This document shows positions 25,718-32,819 of a DNA stretch of 64,000 nucleotides, piece by piece. Numbering within the stretch: position 1 is the first letter of the stretch; every line of letters begins with the position of its first letter. This DNA comes from Crocinitomicaceae bacterium (GTDB lineage Bacteria; Bacteroidota; Bacteroidia; Flavobacteriales_G; Salibacteraceae), in assembly GCA_002707155.1 (NCBI GenBank), contig PAME01000001.1:31601-95600 (forward strand), read 5' to 3'. The translations under genes and the position numbers were made by a program. The notes under the pieces are model-generated. The model searched no databases and was not told where the DNA came from. It saw nothing but the letters and a program-made list of their open reading frames with translations.

Positions 25718-26995
25718 TTATGATTCAACAGCCGAATTTAACACTTCTGAGAACCGATAGCAATCTTCAAATGAATTATAAATAGGAACAGGTGCAATTC
25801 GAATAACATTTGGTTCTCTCCAATCAGCAATAACTCCATTTTTCGTCAAATAATCGAATAGTTGTTTTCCTTTTCCGTGCACTAAAATTGACAATTGAGC
25901 TCCTCTTTCATTGGGATTACTTGGAGTAATTATCTCAAAAGTGGCATTGGGATGCCTGTCAGAAACTTGTTGAATGCAAAATTCAAGGTAACTGGTCAAT
26001 TTTAAAGATTTCTTGCGTAAAGCTTTCATTCCAATTTTTGAATGCAAATCAATAGCCACCTTATGCACTGCCATAGCTAATACGGGAGCATTACTCAATT
26101 GCCAAGATTCAGCAGAACGAATTGGGTTAAACCCTTTTTCCATTAAAAATCGAGTTTCCTTATCGTGGCCCCACCATCCTGCAAATCGCGGTAAATCTGG
26201 ATTATTACAATGTCTTTCGTTTACAAAAACACCAGAAATACTTCCCGGTCCTGAATTTAGATATTTATAAGAACACCAACAAGCAAAGTCGACATTCCAT
26301 TCGTGTAACTCCAATGGAATATTTCCAGCACCATGTGCCAAATCCCAACCAACATAGGCACCTTGTTCTTGGCCTGCCTTGGTAATTGTTTTCATATCGA
26401 AAACTTGACCGGTGTAATAGTTTACACCACCAATCATTACTAACGCTAATTCATCTCCAACTTCTTTAATTGTAGCCACAACATCTTCAGTTCTTATAGT
26501 GTGCTCGCCTTTTCTTGGGTCTAATTCTACTAAAACTTCATTTGGGTTTAACCCATGATGAATTACTTGAGTTTCTAACGCATATTGATCAGAAGGGAAT
26601 GCCTTGCCTTCACAAATTATTTTAAATCGCTCTTTAGTTGGTCGATAAAAAGAAACCATCATCAAATGCAAATTAGTGGTTAATCCATTCATTGCTACAA
26701 CTTCTGATGGTTTCGCCCCTACAATTTTTGAAAGTGGATCAGCAAACATTTCATGGTAAGAAAACCAAGGGTTCTTAGCCTCAAAGTGGCCTTCTACGCC
26801 ATACTTACCCCAATCATCTAATTCTTGTTGTAAGGCGGCTTTCGCGCCTTTTGGCTGCAGTCCAAGACTATTTCCTGTGAAATAAACGCAGTTATTTCCG
26901 TCGTGCTGCGGAAATATAAAATCTTCTCGGTAGGCTCTTAACTCATCACTACTATCTAATTCTTTGGCAAAATTTTTATCCCATCTGAAATCCAT
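25718..26995 (-). CDS. kynU: Kynureninase
   Basis: A 425-residue PLP enzyme that cleaves kynurenine or 3-hydroxykynurenine to (3-hydroxy)anthranilate and alanine. The Schiff-base lysine is Lys244 in CWCSYKYLNSGPG; YFTGNSLGLQPKGA, WGKYGVEGHF and VGWDLAHGAGN are family hallmarks. I chose ATG 26995 (MDFRWDKNFA). The frame stays open to 27043, but that stretch runs into the divergent hemL promoter and adds no conserved residues. With kmo nearby it would yield 3-hydroxyanthranilate, the entry to de novo NAD synthesis or to catabolism. Tryptophan dioxygenase and formamidase are not in this window. Confidence 0.95.
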   Translation of the reverse strand: MDFRWDKNFAKELDSSDELRAYREDFIFPQHDGNNCVYFTGNSLGLQPKGAKAALQQELDDWGKYGVEGHFEAKNPWFSYHEMFADPLSKIVGAKPSEVVAMNGLTTNLHLMMVSFYRPTKERFKIICEGKAFPSDQYALETQVIHHGLNPNEVLVELDPRKGEHTIRTEDVVATIKEVGDELALVMIGGVNYYTGQVFDMKTITKAGQEQGAYVGWDLAHGAGNIPLELHEWNVDFACWCSYKYLNSGPGSISGVFVNERHCNNPDLPRFAGWWGHDKETRFLMEKGFNPIRSAESWQLSNAPVLAMAVHKVAIDLHSKIGMKALRKKSLKLTSYLEFCIQQVSDRHPNATFEIITPSNPNERGAQLSILVHGKGKQLFDYLTKNGVIADWREPNVIRIAPVPIYNSFEDCYRFSEVLNSAVES

Positions 26996-27025
26996 TCGGC
27001 TACTTTTTTGTCCTTTTAATAAGGT

Positions 27026-27033
27026 TATTTTTG
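27026..27033 (+). promoter_or_regulatory. -7 promoter element for hemL
   Basis: TATTTTTG, exact TAnnTTTG match 48 bp before ATG 27082. A TTG lies 15 bp upstream, shorter than the usual spacing. Confidence 0.4.
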
Positions 27034-27081
27034 CAAACCTCAAAATTAGTAAAGCCTAATAAACAAAAGGACTACAAAGCA

Positions 27082-28374
27082 ATGATTAGAGAAAATTCAG
27101 ACAAGTTATATTCAAAAGCAAAAGATTTATTTCCAGGTGGGGTGAATTCACCTGTGCGCGCATTTCGCTCCGTTAAAGGCGACCCTATTTTTATTGATCG
27201 CGGAGATGGTTGTAAAATCTACGATGTTGATGGCAACGAATACATCGATTTCTGTTGCTCATGGGGGCCATTAATCCTTGGACACAACCATAAAGGAGTT
27301 AGAGATTCCATAGTTAGCACTTTGGGAAAGGGAACCTCTTTTGGTGCACCAACACAATTGGAAAATGAACTAGGTGATTTAATTATTTCAAATAACCGTT
27401 TTATTGAAAAAATTCGATTTACCAGCTCTGGAACCGAGGCTGTAATGTCTGCCGTAAGAGTCGCTAGAGGTTATTCTGGCAAGAATAAAATCTTAAAATT
27501 TGAAGGTTGTTACCATGGGCACTTAGATGCTCTATTGGTAAATGCTGGTTCAGGATTGGTAACTTTAGGTACTTCCTCCTCTGCGGGAATTCCAGAAGCT
27601 TATGTGAATGAAACATTAGTGGCACCTTTAAATAATAAAGAGGCAATTGAACAAGCTATTACAGAACATGGCCACGATTTAGCATGTATTATCATTGAGC
27701 CCATTCCGGCAAATAATGGGTTATTGGTGCAAGACGTGGAATACTTAAAATTCTTAAGAAAAATTACAAAAGACAATAACATCTTATTGATTTTCGACGA
27801 AGTAATAAGTGGATTCAGAGTTGGTTTTGAAGGGGCCGCAGGCTTATACAATATTGCGCCAGACATTATTACCTATGGAAAAATTATTGGAGGTGGGTTG
27901 CCTGTAGGAGCTTACGGAGCAAGTAACGAAATCATGTCATGCGTAGCACCTGATGGACCGGTTTATCAAGCTGGAACTTTATCAGGAAATCCTGTTGCAA
28001 TGAGTTCTGGAAAAGCAACCTTAGAACAATGTTTAAAACCAAACTTCTACAAGGAGCTAGAAGAGAAAACGGCCTACTTTATCGAAAAAGTAACAGAAGG
28101 AATCCCAGCAGCATCTGGGTTTCATATGCAGCAAGCAGGCTCAATATTCTGGTTAACATTTAGTTCAAACAGAGTAACAAAAGCCGATGAAATTGATAGT
28201 GCTAAAATGGAATTCTTTAAAAAATTGTACGGCTATATATTAGAGAACGGAGTTTATATGGGGCCGTCTGGTTATGAGGTTGGTTTTGTATCTGAAGCAC
28301 ATAATGTTGATAATTTAACAAACAGTGCGAAAATTCTTAACACTGGACTCAAGCAAGTACTTGATTTACATTGA
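27082..28374 (+). CDS. hemL: Glutamate-1-semialdehyde 2,1-aminomutase
   Basis: A 430-residue PLP aminomutase that converts glutamate-1-semialdehyde to 5-aminolevulinate in the C5 route to heme. Typical motifs: LFPGGVNSPVRAF near the start, RFTSSGTEAVMSA, EGCYHGHLDALL, the FDEVISGFR motif and the PLP lysine Lys267 in TYGKIIGGGLPVGAYG. Start ATG 27082 was chosen; a TTG at 27031 overlaps the -7 promoter element. Divergent from kynU. The stop lies inside the promoter of the next small gene. Confidence 0.96.
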   Translation: MIRENSDKLYSKAKDLFPGGVNSPVRAFRSVKGDPIFIDRGDGCKIYDVDGNEYIDFCCSWGPLILGHNHKGVRDSIVSTLGKGTSFGAPTQLENELGDLIISNNRFIEKIRFTSSGTEAVMSAVRVARGYSGKNKILKFEGCYHGHLDALLVNAGSGLVTLGTSSSAGIPEAYVNETLVAPLNNKEAIEQAITEHGHDLACIIIEPIPANNGLLVQDVEYLKFLRKITKDNNILLIFDEVISGFRVGFEGAAGLYNIAPDIITYGKIIGGGLPVGAYGASNEIMSCVAPDGPVYQAGTLSGNPVAMSSGKATLEQCLKPNFYKELEEKTAYFIEKVTEGIPAASGFHMQQAGSIFWLTFSSNRVTKADEIDSAKMEFFKKLYGYILENGVYMGPSGYEVGFVSEAHNVDNLTNSAKILNTGLKQVLDLH

Positions 28375-28391
28375 TTTAATTGATACTTTTG
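28361..28391 (+). promoter_or_regulatory. Full Bacteroidota promoter for the small gene after hemL
   Basis: TTG (28361-28363), 20 bp spacer, TACTTTTG (28384-28391): a complete TTG-N20-TAnnTTTG match. It overlaps the hemL stop and lies 17 bp before ATG 28409. Confidence 0.65.
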
Positions 28392-28408
28392 CAGAATATT
28401 AAATATCA

Positions 28409-28579
28409 ATGACTTTAATGCGAATAACAAATTTTAAAAATCGAAGAAAAGCTAGATTACAAAAGGGAAAAAGCAATTTTCTACTACTGAATAATGGTGC
28501 ATTTAAATTTGTCCGAGAAGACGAATTAAAAGAGAAGTATCGCTATTCAAAAGAAGACCTAGAACACCTTTTTGTCTAA
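28409..28579 (+). CDS. Small basic hypothetical protein (56 residues)
   Basis: A 56-codon frame from ATG 28409. The peptide is strongly charged: a basic first half (MRITNFKNRRKARLQKGK), a short hydrophobic stretch (SNFLLLNNGAFKFV) and an acidic/basic helical end (REDELKEKYRYSKEDLEHLF). It has a complete promoter match immediately upstream, 30 bp after hemL. I do not recognise a family. Composition suggests a nucleic-acid- or ribosome-associated small protein, but that is only a guess. A second in-frame ATG is at codon 4. Confidence 0.55.
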   Translation: MTLMRITNFKNRRKARLQKGKSNFLLLNNGAFKFVREDELKEKYRYSKEDLEHLFV

Positions 28580-28642
28580 ACTCAGCTATTTTACCTGTTC
28601 ATAACTTCGACTTTGAGTTAACTTTCAGGTCTATTTTACGTT

Positions 28643-29272
28643 GTGACAGGCTACGACTATATCGCTCCTTTCTACCAGTTTTTTTCAAAACTGGTGTTTG
28701 GAGATTTGCTTTTTGAAGCACAAACTCTTTTTCTTACAAAAGATCTTACCCCCAACAAAATTTTAATCGTTGGTGGCGGTACTGGTGAGCTTTTAAGCTT
28801 CTGTTTAAATCAATATCCTGCCGTTAGAATTACCTACGTGGAATCATCAAAAAAAATGATTGAACTCTCCAAAAAGAAAATTTCACGTGTAGACAACGCT
28901 AGAGTTGACTTTCAGTGTAAAAGCATTTTTGATTGGGAATCGAAAATGAAATTTGATGCAGTACTTCTGCCTTTTGTATTGGACCTATTTAGCGAACTTA
29001 ATTGCCAGAAATTAATCGCTAAAACAAAGTACCAGTTAGAATCAGAAGGTCGACTAGTAGTTGCCGATTTTTCGAACAACACTTCTTCTTTTCAAAATCT
29101 GCTAATTGGCTTTATGTACAAGTGTTTTGACTCCATAAATGCAGTAGAGCGTAACTCACTTCCTGACTACGAATCCATTTTTAGAATGCATAACTTGAAA
29201 ATTGAAAAAGATAAGAAGCTAGGCAAGAAATTATACAAAGACCTACTTGTGGCTTATCAACTTGCGCTTTGA
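28643..29272 (+). CDS. Class I SAM-dependent methyltransferase
   Basis: A 209-residue protein starting at GTG 28643 (reads MTGYDYIAPFYQFFS). Motif I of the Rossmann methyltransferase fold is visible as KILIVGGGTGELLSFCL, motif II acid in ITYVESSKKMIELSKKK, and DAVLLPFVLDLFSE is the motif IV region. The MTGYDYIAPFY opening resembles UbiE-type enzymes. The substrate cannot be assigned. It overlaps the convergent YqaA-like gene by 16 bp at its end. Confidence 0.82.
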   Translation: MTGYDYIAPFYQFFSKLVFGDLLFEAQTLFLTKDLTPNKILIVGGGTGELLSFCLNQYPAVRITYVESSKKMIELSKKKISRVDNARVDFQCKSIFDWESKMKFDAVLLPFVLDLFSELNCQKLIAKTKYQLESEGRLVVADFSNNTSSFQNLLIGFMYKCFDSINAVERNSLPDYESIFRMHNLKIEKDKKLGKKLYKDLLVAYQLAL

Positions 29273-29697
29273 AGAACGAGATAAATTAGTCCTGCATAGC
29301 GCAACGTCTTCCCAATAAACATTAGGATAAATACTGGTATTGCTTTTACTCGAAAGAAACCTAAAGCAACGGCAATAGGGTCGCCAATGAAGGGCAACCA
29401 TGTCAAAAGTGCTGTCCAAATCCCAAATCGATTGACGCGAGCACTAAAGCTTTCCACTTTTTCTCGTTTAATTTTCAAGTATTTCTCTATCCAATCCCAT
29501 TTGCCCAATCGACCGAAATAAAAGGAGGTAATTCCCCCAAGCGTATTTCCGATTGAAGCATAAACCAAACATTGAATTGGAGGATAGTCGGTGAGAATAA
29601 GCCCTGCTAGATAGGGCTCCGAACCTACAGGCAAAACCGTAGCCGCAAGAAAAGAATTGAGAAAAAGACCCCAGATAGCTGGGTCAAAGAAATCCAT
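29257..29697 (-). CDS. YqaA/DedA-like (SNARE-associated) membrane protein
   Basis: A 146-residue membrane protein with about four hydrophobic segments. It has the conserved LAATVLPVGSEPYLAGLI near the N-terminus, the GNTLGGITSFYFGRLGKW motif and TWLPFIGDPIAVALGFFRV of the YqaA branch of the DedA/VTT superfamily. I chose ATG 29697 (MDFFDPAIWG). DedA relatives are implicated in lipid-carrier flipping and membrane homeostasis; for YqaA itself the role is not settled. Lies just beyond the terminator of the next gene. Confidence 0.88.
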   Translation of the reverse strand: MDFFDPAIWGLFLNSFLAATVLPVGSEPYLAGLILTDYPPIQCLVYASIGNTLGGITSFYFGRLGKWDWIEKYLKIKREKVESFSARVNRFGIWTALLTWLPFIGDPIAVALGFFRVKAIPVFILMFIGKTLRYAGLIYLVLQSAS

Positions 29698-29716
29698 AGC
29701 TGCGAAAGTAAGGCAC

Positions 29717-29752
29717 AAAAAAACCTCGCTACCAAAAGCAACGAGGTTTTTA
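29717..29752 (-). terminator. Terminator of the type IX cargo gene
   Basis: Stem AACCTCG / CGAGGTT (extended by A/T pairs) around a 13-base loop. On the minus strand it ends in a long T run, 19 bp after the stop at 29771. Confidence 0.8.
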
Positions 29753-29770
29753 CTTTTTAGATTATTTCCT

Positions 29771-30796
29771 TTATTCCTGTTTTATAAATCGAATGGGTTC
29801 GTATGCATTACCCTCTATCATTAAGATATAGAATCCGTTAGGGTATTCAGAAATATCAAACGACCCATTTTGAAATTCTACCACATCGCGGAAACTTCCA
29901 GTTAAATTCACCAAGTGCACCTTTGTGTCAGCTGAAATTCCTGGCGCATTTACCTGAATTTTATCTGAAGCAGGATTAGGATACAGTTGCAATTTTTTCT
30001 TAGCCGCTACGTCTACTATAACAGTTGTGTCCTCTTTGGTGGTATCAACCTCAGAAACTACAACCTGAGTGCCCTTTCTATACGTTATTACCGTGTCTAA
30101 AGATCCATCATCGTCTTCATACTTTACGCTCATCACGTAGTTTCCAGTACCTTTTTGCCAGAACTCATAGGTTGTGCTTGAATAAACTGAAAATCGTGGG
30201 CGAAACCTTCCAGTAGTATCGTTGTAATTTGCCTCAATTTTTACCCGCAGAATGTCATTTAAGCCCCCATAGGGTAGAAACATTGCACCCCATCCGTCTA
30301 CAGTTACTTTATAGGAGCCACTTCGTTTTGTATTGCTTATACCACCGCTAGAAAAATAATAGTTCGAAGTCTGAGTATTGGTATATTTCACCGGAAACTT
30401 AAATTTCAAAAGGCTATCATTCCCGTAGCTTAGCTGAGTAATTCCCGAACGAGTACCCATAATGTATAAAACATTCGGTGAGCTTTTATATTGAGTTCTG
30501 GTACCAGTAAATCCTGTGTATTGCTCACATAAATTGGTGTTTGCTGGGTCACTTTGCAAACCACCTCGTGGACCTTCAAATTCTGCATCGGTAGAGTCTC
30601 CAACTTTCATTGCTGAAAAATCCCAAACTTGGTCGACACCAGCAGTACCAGGGCCAGCAAAGCTTCCAGGATTATCCACTATGTAGTAGTCAACTGTATC
30701 ACCAATTCCTGGTATTATTGAAGCTGAATCTAGAGTTACCTGTCCAATTAAGAATGTTGGAATTGTAAGAGTAATAAAAGCTAAAAGTGTTTTCAT
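29771..30796 (-). CDS. Secreted protein with type IX secretion (type A) sorting domain
   Basis: A 341-residue secreted protein with a signal peptide (IPTFLIGQ, cut near 19). The C-terminus is a Por secretion system type A domain: KLQLYPNPASDKIQV, then HLVNLTGS, FDISEYPNGFYILMIEG and IRFIKQE. The body is all-beta (for example YKVTVDGWGAMFLPYGG and YYFSSGGISNTKRSG) and lacks a recognised enzyme motif. It would be exported by the type IX system and either released or attached to the surface. Transcribed alone. Confidence 0.88.
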   Translation of the reverse strand: MKTLLAFITLTIPTFLIGQVTLDSASIIPGIGDTVDYYIVDNPGSFAGPGTAGVDQVWDFSAMKVGDSTDAEFEGPRGGLQSDPANTNLCEQYTGFTGTRTQYKSSPNVLYIMGTRSGITQLSYGNDSLLKFKFPVKYTNTQTSNYYFSSGGISNTKRSGSYKVTVDGWGAMFLPYGGLNDILRVKIEANYNDTTGRFRPRFSVYSSTTYEFWQKGTGNYVMSVKYEDDDGSLDTVITYRKGTQVVVSEVDTTKEDTTVIVDVAAKKKLQLYPNPASDKIQVNAPGISADTKVHLVNLTGSFRDVVEFQNGSFDISEYPNGFYILMIEGNAYEPIRFIKQE

Positions 30797-30959
30797 AGTG
30801 AGTATTATTTAGAAAGCTAAATTAACTAATTAAGTAACTAAATGAATAAAAAAACCTTATCACAACAACTACTAATTTATATAAAAGCACGCTACTCGAT
30901 CAATAAGCAATGCATGGAGCGATTCGCTAAATTCAAATCAATAATCGCAATTATTTGGA

Positions 30960-31472
30960 CTAAAGTGTAACTTTTACTGATGTGCGCATTGAAGAATGGT
31001 GTTGAAAATCATCACTTTCACTATATGCAAGCACCGTTACATAATCTGAATTTGGAAAAAGGTCTTTTTGGTATTTGCTTATCGCCTTTTGAAGAATACT
31101 AAATTTAATTTTGGTCATTTTTCCATTTTCAAACCCTGAAGTAGACGAGACCTTTGGTTTGACATCGTACTTGGAAATAGGTGCATATTCTCCTGGACGT
31201 TGTGTATAATGCTCTACTACCTGGACCGTATCATTTTCTATCCTTCCCATTAAAAGGTAACAGCCAGCCATTCCTTCATTCGAATTAAAACCAACGGTTA
31301 CCCAACCATTAGTTGGTGCCGACATTTCAAAAGTTACTGAATCCTTGTTAAATTCCCAGCTCACCTCCATTCCATTTTTTGAAACAGAATTTCCAGTTTG
31401 ATAATCGTTGTATTTATCACTATTCAGAACCACAACAAAGCCATATAAAAGTATAAAAGAAAGTAATTTCAT
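30960..31472 (-). CDS. DOMON-domain secreted protein
   Basis: A 170-residue protein with an N-terminal hydrophobic signal (KLLSFILLYGFVVVL). The mature part resembles a DOMON domain, a heme- or sugar-binding beta sandwich: VSWEFNKDSVTFEM, TNGWVTVGFNSNEGMAGCYLLMG and the YVTVLAYSESDDFQHH region. A methionine and several histidines could be ligands, but this is not proven. Its start region has two identical palindromes (31472-31483 and 31510-31521), which points to tight repression by a dimeric regulator. Confidence 0.8.
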   Translation of the reverse strand: MKLLSFILLYGFVVVLNSDKYNDYQTGNSVSKNGMEVSWEFNKDSVTFEMSAPTNGWVTVGFNSNEGMAGCYLLMGRIENDTVQVVEHYTQRPGEYAPISKYDVKPKVSSTSGFENGKMTKIKFSILQKAISKYQKDLFPNSDYVTVLAYSESDDFQHHSSMRTSVKVTL

Positions 31473-31483
31473 TGATATATCAA
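31472..31483 (-). promoter_or_regulatory. Palindromic operator, proximal copy
   Basis: TTGATATATCAA, a perfect 12-bp palindrome directly before and touching the ATG of the DOMON gene. The same sequence recurs at 31510-31521. Confidence 0.7.
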
Positions 31484-31491
31484 TTTAACTG

Positions 31492-31521
31492 CAATGGTAA
31501 ATATTATAATTGATATATCAA
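31492..31521 (-). promoter_or_regulatory. Promoter of the DOMON gene
   Basis: On the minus strand TTG (31521-31519), 19 bp, then TACCATTG (31499-31492), one mismatch to TTG-N19-TAnnTTTG. The TTG is the first half of the distal palindrome, so the operator covers the -33 element. Confidence 0.6.
31510..31521 (-). promoter_or_regulatory. Palindromic operator, distal copy
   Basis: TTGATATATCAA, identical to the proximal copy and centred 38 bp from it, overlapping the -33 promoter element. Confidence 0.7.
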
Positions 31522-31540
31522 CTAATAAAATAAAAAAATA

Positions 31541-32716
31541 CTAGATTTCAATTTTTACAACGTATACATCATTGCTTCCGGCGCCATCAGAATCTGAATG
31601 TCCGACTAAATAATAATATCCATTAAACTCTATTATATCATCAATGCGGTCGTTTTTATCTCCACCTACAACCTGTTCCTGGATAATAGTACCGTCGCTA
31701 GAGCTAACCTCAACCATATAGGCATTACGATCGCCATTTCCGAAGCTCATACTGCGCGCTACCAGCACATAATTACCTTTTGAATTAATTATTGCAGCTT
31801 GTCCCCCATCATGCATGAGGCCTCCATAATTCTTCTCCCACAATACCGAACCGTCCTCATTTAAACGAATAGCATACATGTTATGAATTGGATCTGTGCT
31901 TGCAGAGTACCCACAAAGTAAATAGCCTCCATCATCCAATAATCGCATGGTCTGACTTTCCTCATAATCTGCGCCGCCATAAGTTTTTGACCATAAAGAA
32001 TCTCCTTGCTGGCTAGTCTTTAGCAACAAAAAATCCCTATCACCTGCTCCCTGACTCGCTGTATAACAAAACATCATGAGGTTTCCATCTTTGGTTTCTA
32101 TGATATCAGCACCCCCATCAGTTTTTGCTCCGCCGTAAACTTTATGGAACAGAACATCTCCCAAGGCCGAAAATCGGACGTATAAAATATCCAAATCACC
32201 TGTTCCAAAGCTTGTTGAACTTCCTAGAACTGAAATTTCTCCATTACTGTGCTCAATTGCATCAAAAGGGGCATCATAAGCTGGACCACCAAATGTTCTT
32301 GACCAAATTTCCTTACCATTAGCATCCACTTTTATTAACCAAATTTCCTTTTCAGCTCCAAAACTTTCAGTCGATCCAATTATGAGCAAGTTATTGTCAG
32401 CTAGTGTAATAACTCCTTCACCTTCTTCTGCACCTATACCTCCATAAGTTTTTCGAAATAACTCTTTTCCTAGCTCATCAATTTTCAAAAGAAGAATATC
32501 TCCTGCTCCTTCACCTGCACTTTCGGTAGTTCCAACTACATAAAGTGCGTCATCTAGAATGGCTATTTCATTTGCTCTATCTTCTTTATCTCCACCGTAA
32601 AATTTTTCGAAACTGCGAGTGTATTCGTCAGGAAAAGGAGGTAGTTCAATTTCTCGTTTTTTACAAGACGTTAATATGGCGATGCCTAAAAGGGAAATTA
32701 GAAAAATGTGTTGCAC
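31541..32716 (-). CDS. Lipoprotein with KTYGG-type beta-propeller repeats
   Basis: A 391-residue lipoprotein (signal ending ILTSC, Cys18). It contains about six repeats of the form L(L/I)xKxDxxGxxxxxKTYGG (FRKTYGGIGAEEGEG, WSRTFGGPAYDAPFD, FHKVYGGAKTDGGAD, WSKTYGGADYEESQT, WEKNYGGLMHDGGQA) separated by VVGTTESAGEGAGD-like segments. This repeat class folds as a beta propeller and is common on Bacteroidota surfaces. Function unknown. It lies 68 bp upstream of the DOMON palindromes on the same strand, but transcription is probably independent. Confidence 0.85.
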   Translation of the reverse strand: MQHIFLISLLGIAILTSCKKREIELPPFPDEYTRSFEKFYGGDKEDRANEIAILDDALYVVGTTESAGEGAGDILLLKIDELGKELFRKTYGGIGAEEGEGVITLADNNLLIIGSTESFGAEKEIWLIKVDANGKEIWSRTFGGPAYDAPFDAIEHSNGEISVLGSSTSFGTGDLDILYVRFSALGDVLFHKVYGGAKTDGGADIIETKDGNLMMFCYTASQGAGDRDFLLLKTSQQGDSLWSKTYGGADYEESQTMRLLDDGGYLLCGYSASTDPIHNMYAIRLNEDGSVLWEKNYGGLMHDGGQAAIINSKGNYVLVARSMSFGNGDRNAYMVEVSSSDGTIIQEQVVGGDKNDRIDDIIEFNGYYYLVGHSDSDGAGSNDVYVVKIEI

Positions 32717-32766
32717 ACTAGCTTACGTCTATTTACCTGTTTTAGTATAACAGGAGCAAAATGAAA

Positions 32767-32791
32767 ATGCCTTTGCAAAGTGCAAAGGCAT
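32767..32791 (-). terminator. Terminator of the TonB receptor gene
   Basis: Perfect 11-bp stem ATGCCTTTGCA / TGCAAAGGCAT with a 3-base loop, followed on the minus strand by TTTTCATTTT, about 28 bp after the receptor stop. Confidence 0.8.
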
Positions 32792-32819
32792 CCATTTCTT
32801 TTATAAAGTGCTAAATAGC

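Noticed and set aside
31472-31521. FNR box assignment for the palindromes
   Set aside because: FNR sites are TTGAT-N4-ATCAA; here the spacer is 2 bp, so I leave the regulator class open.
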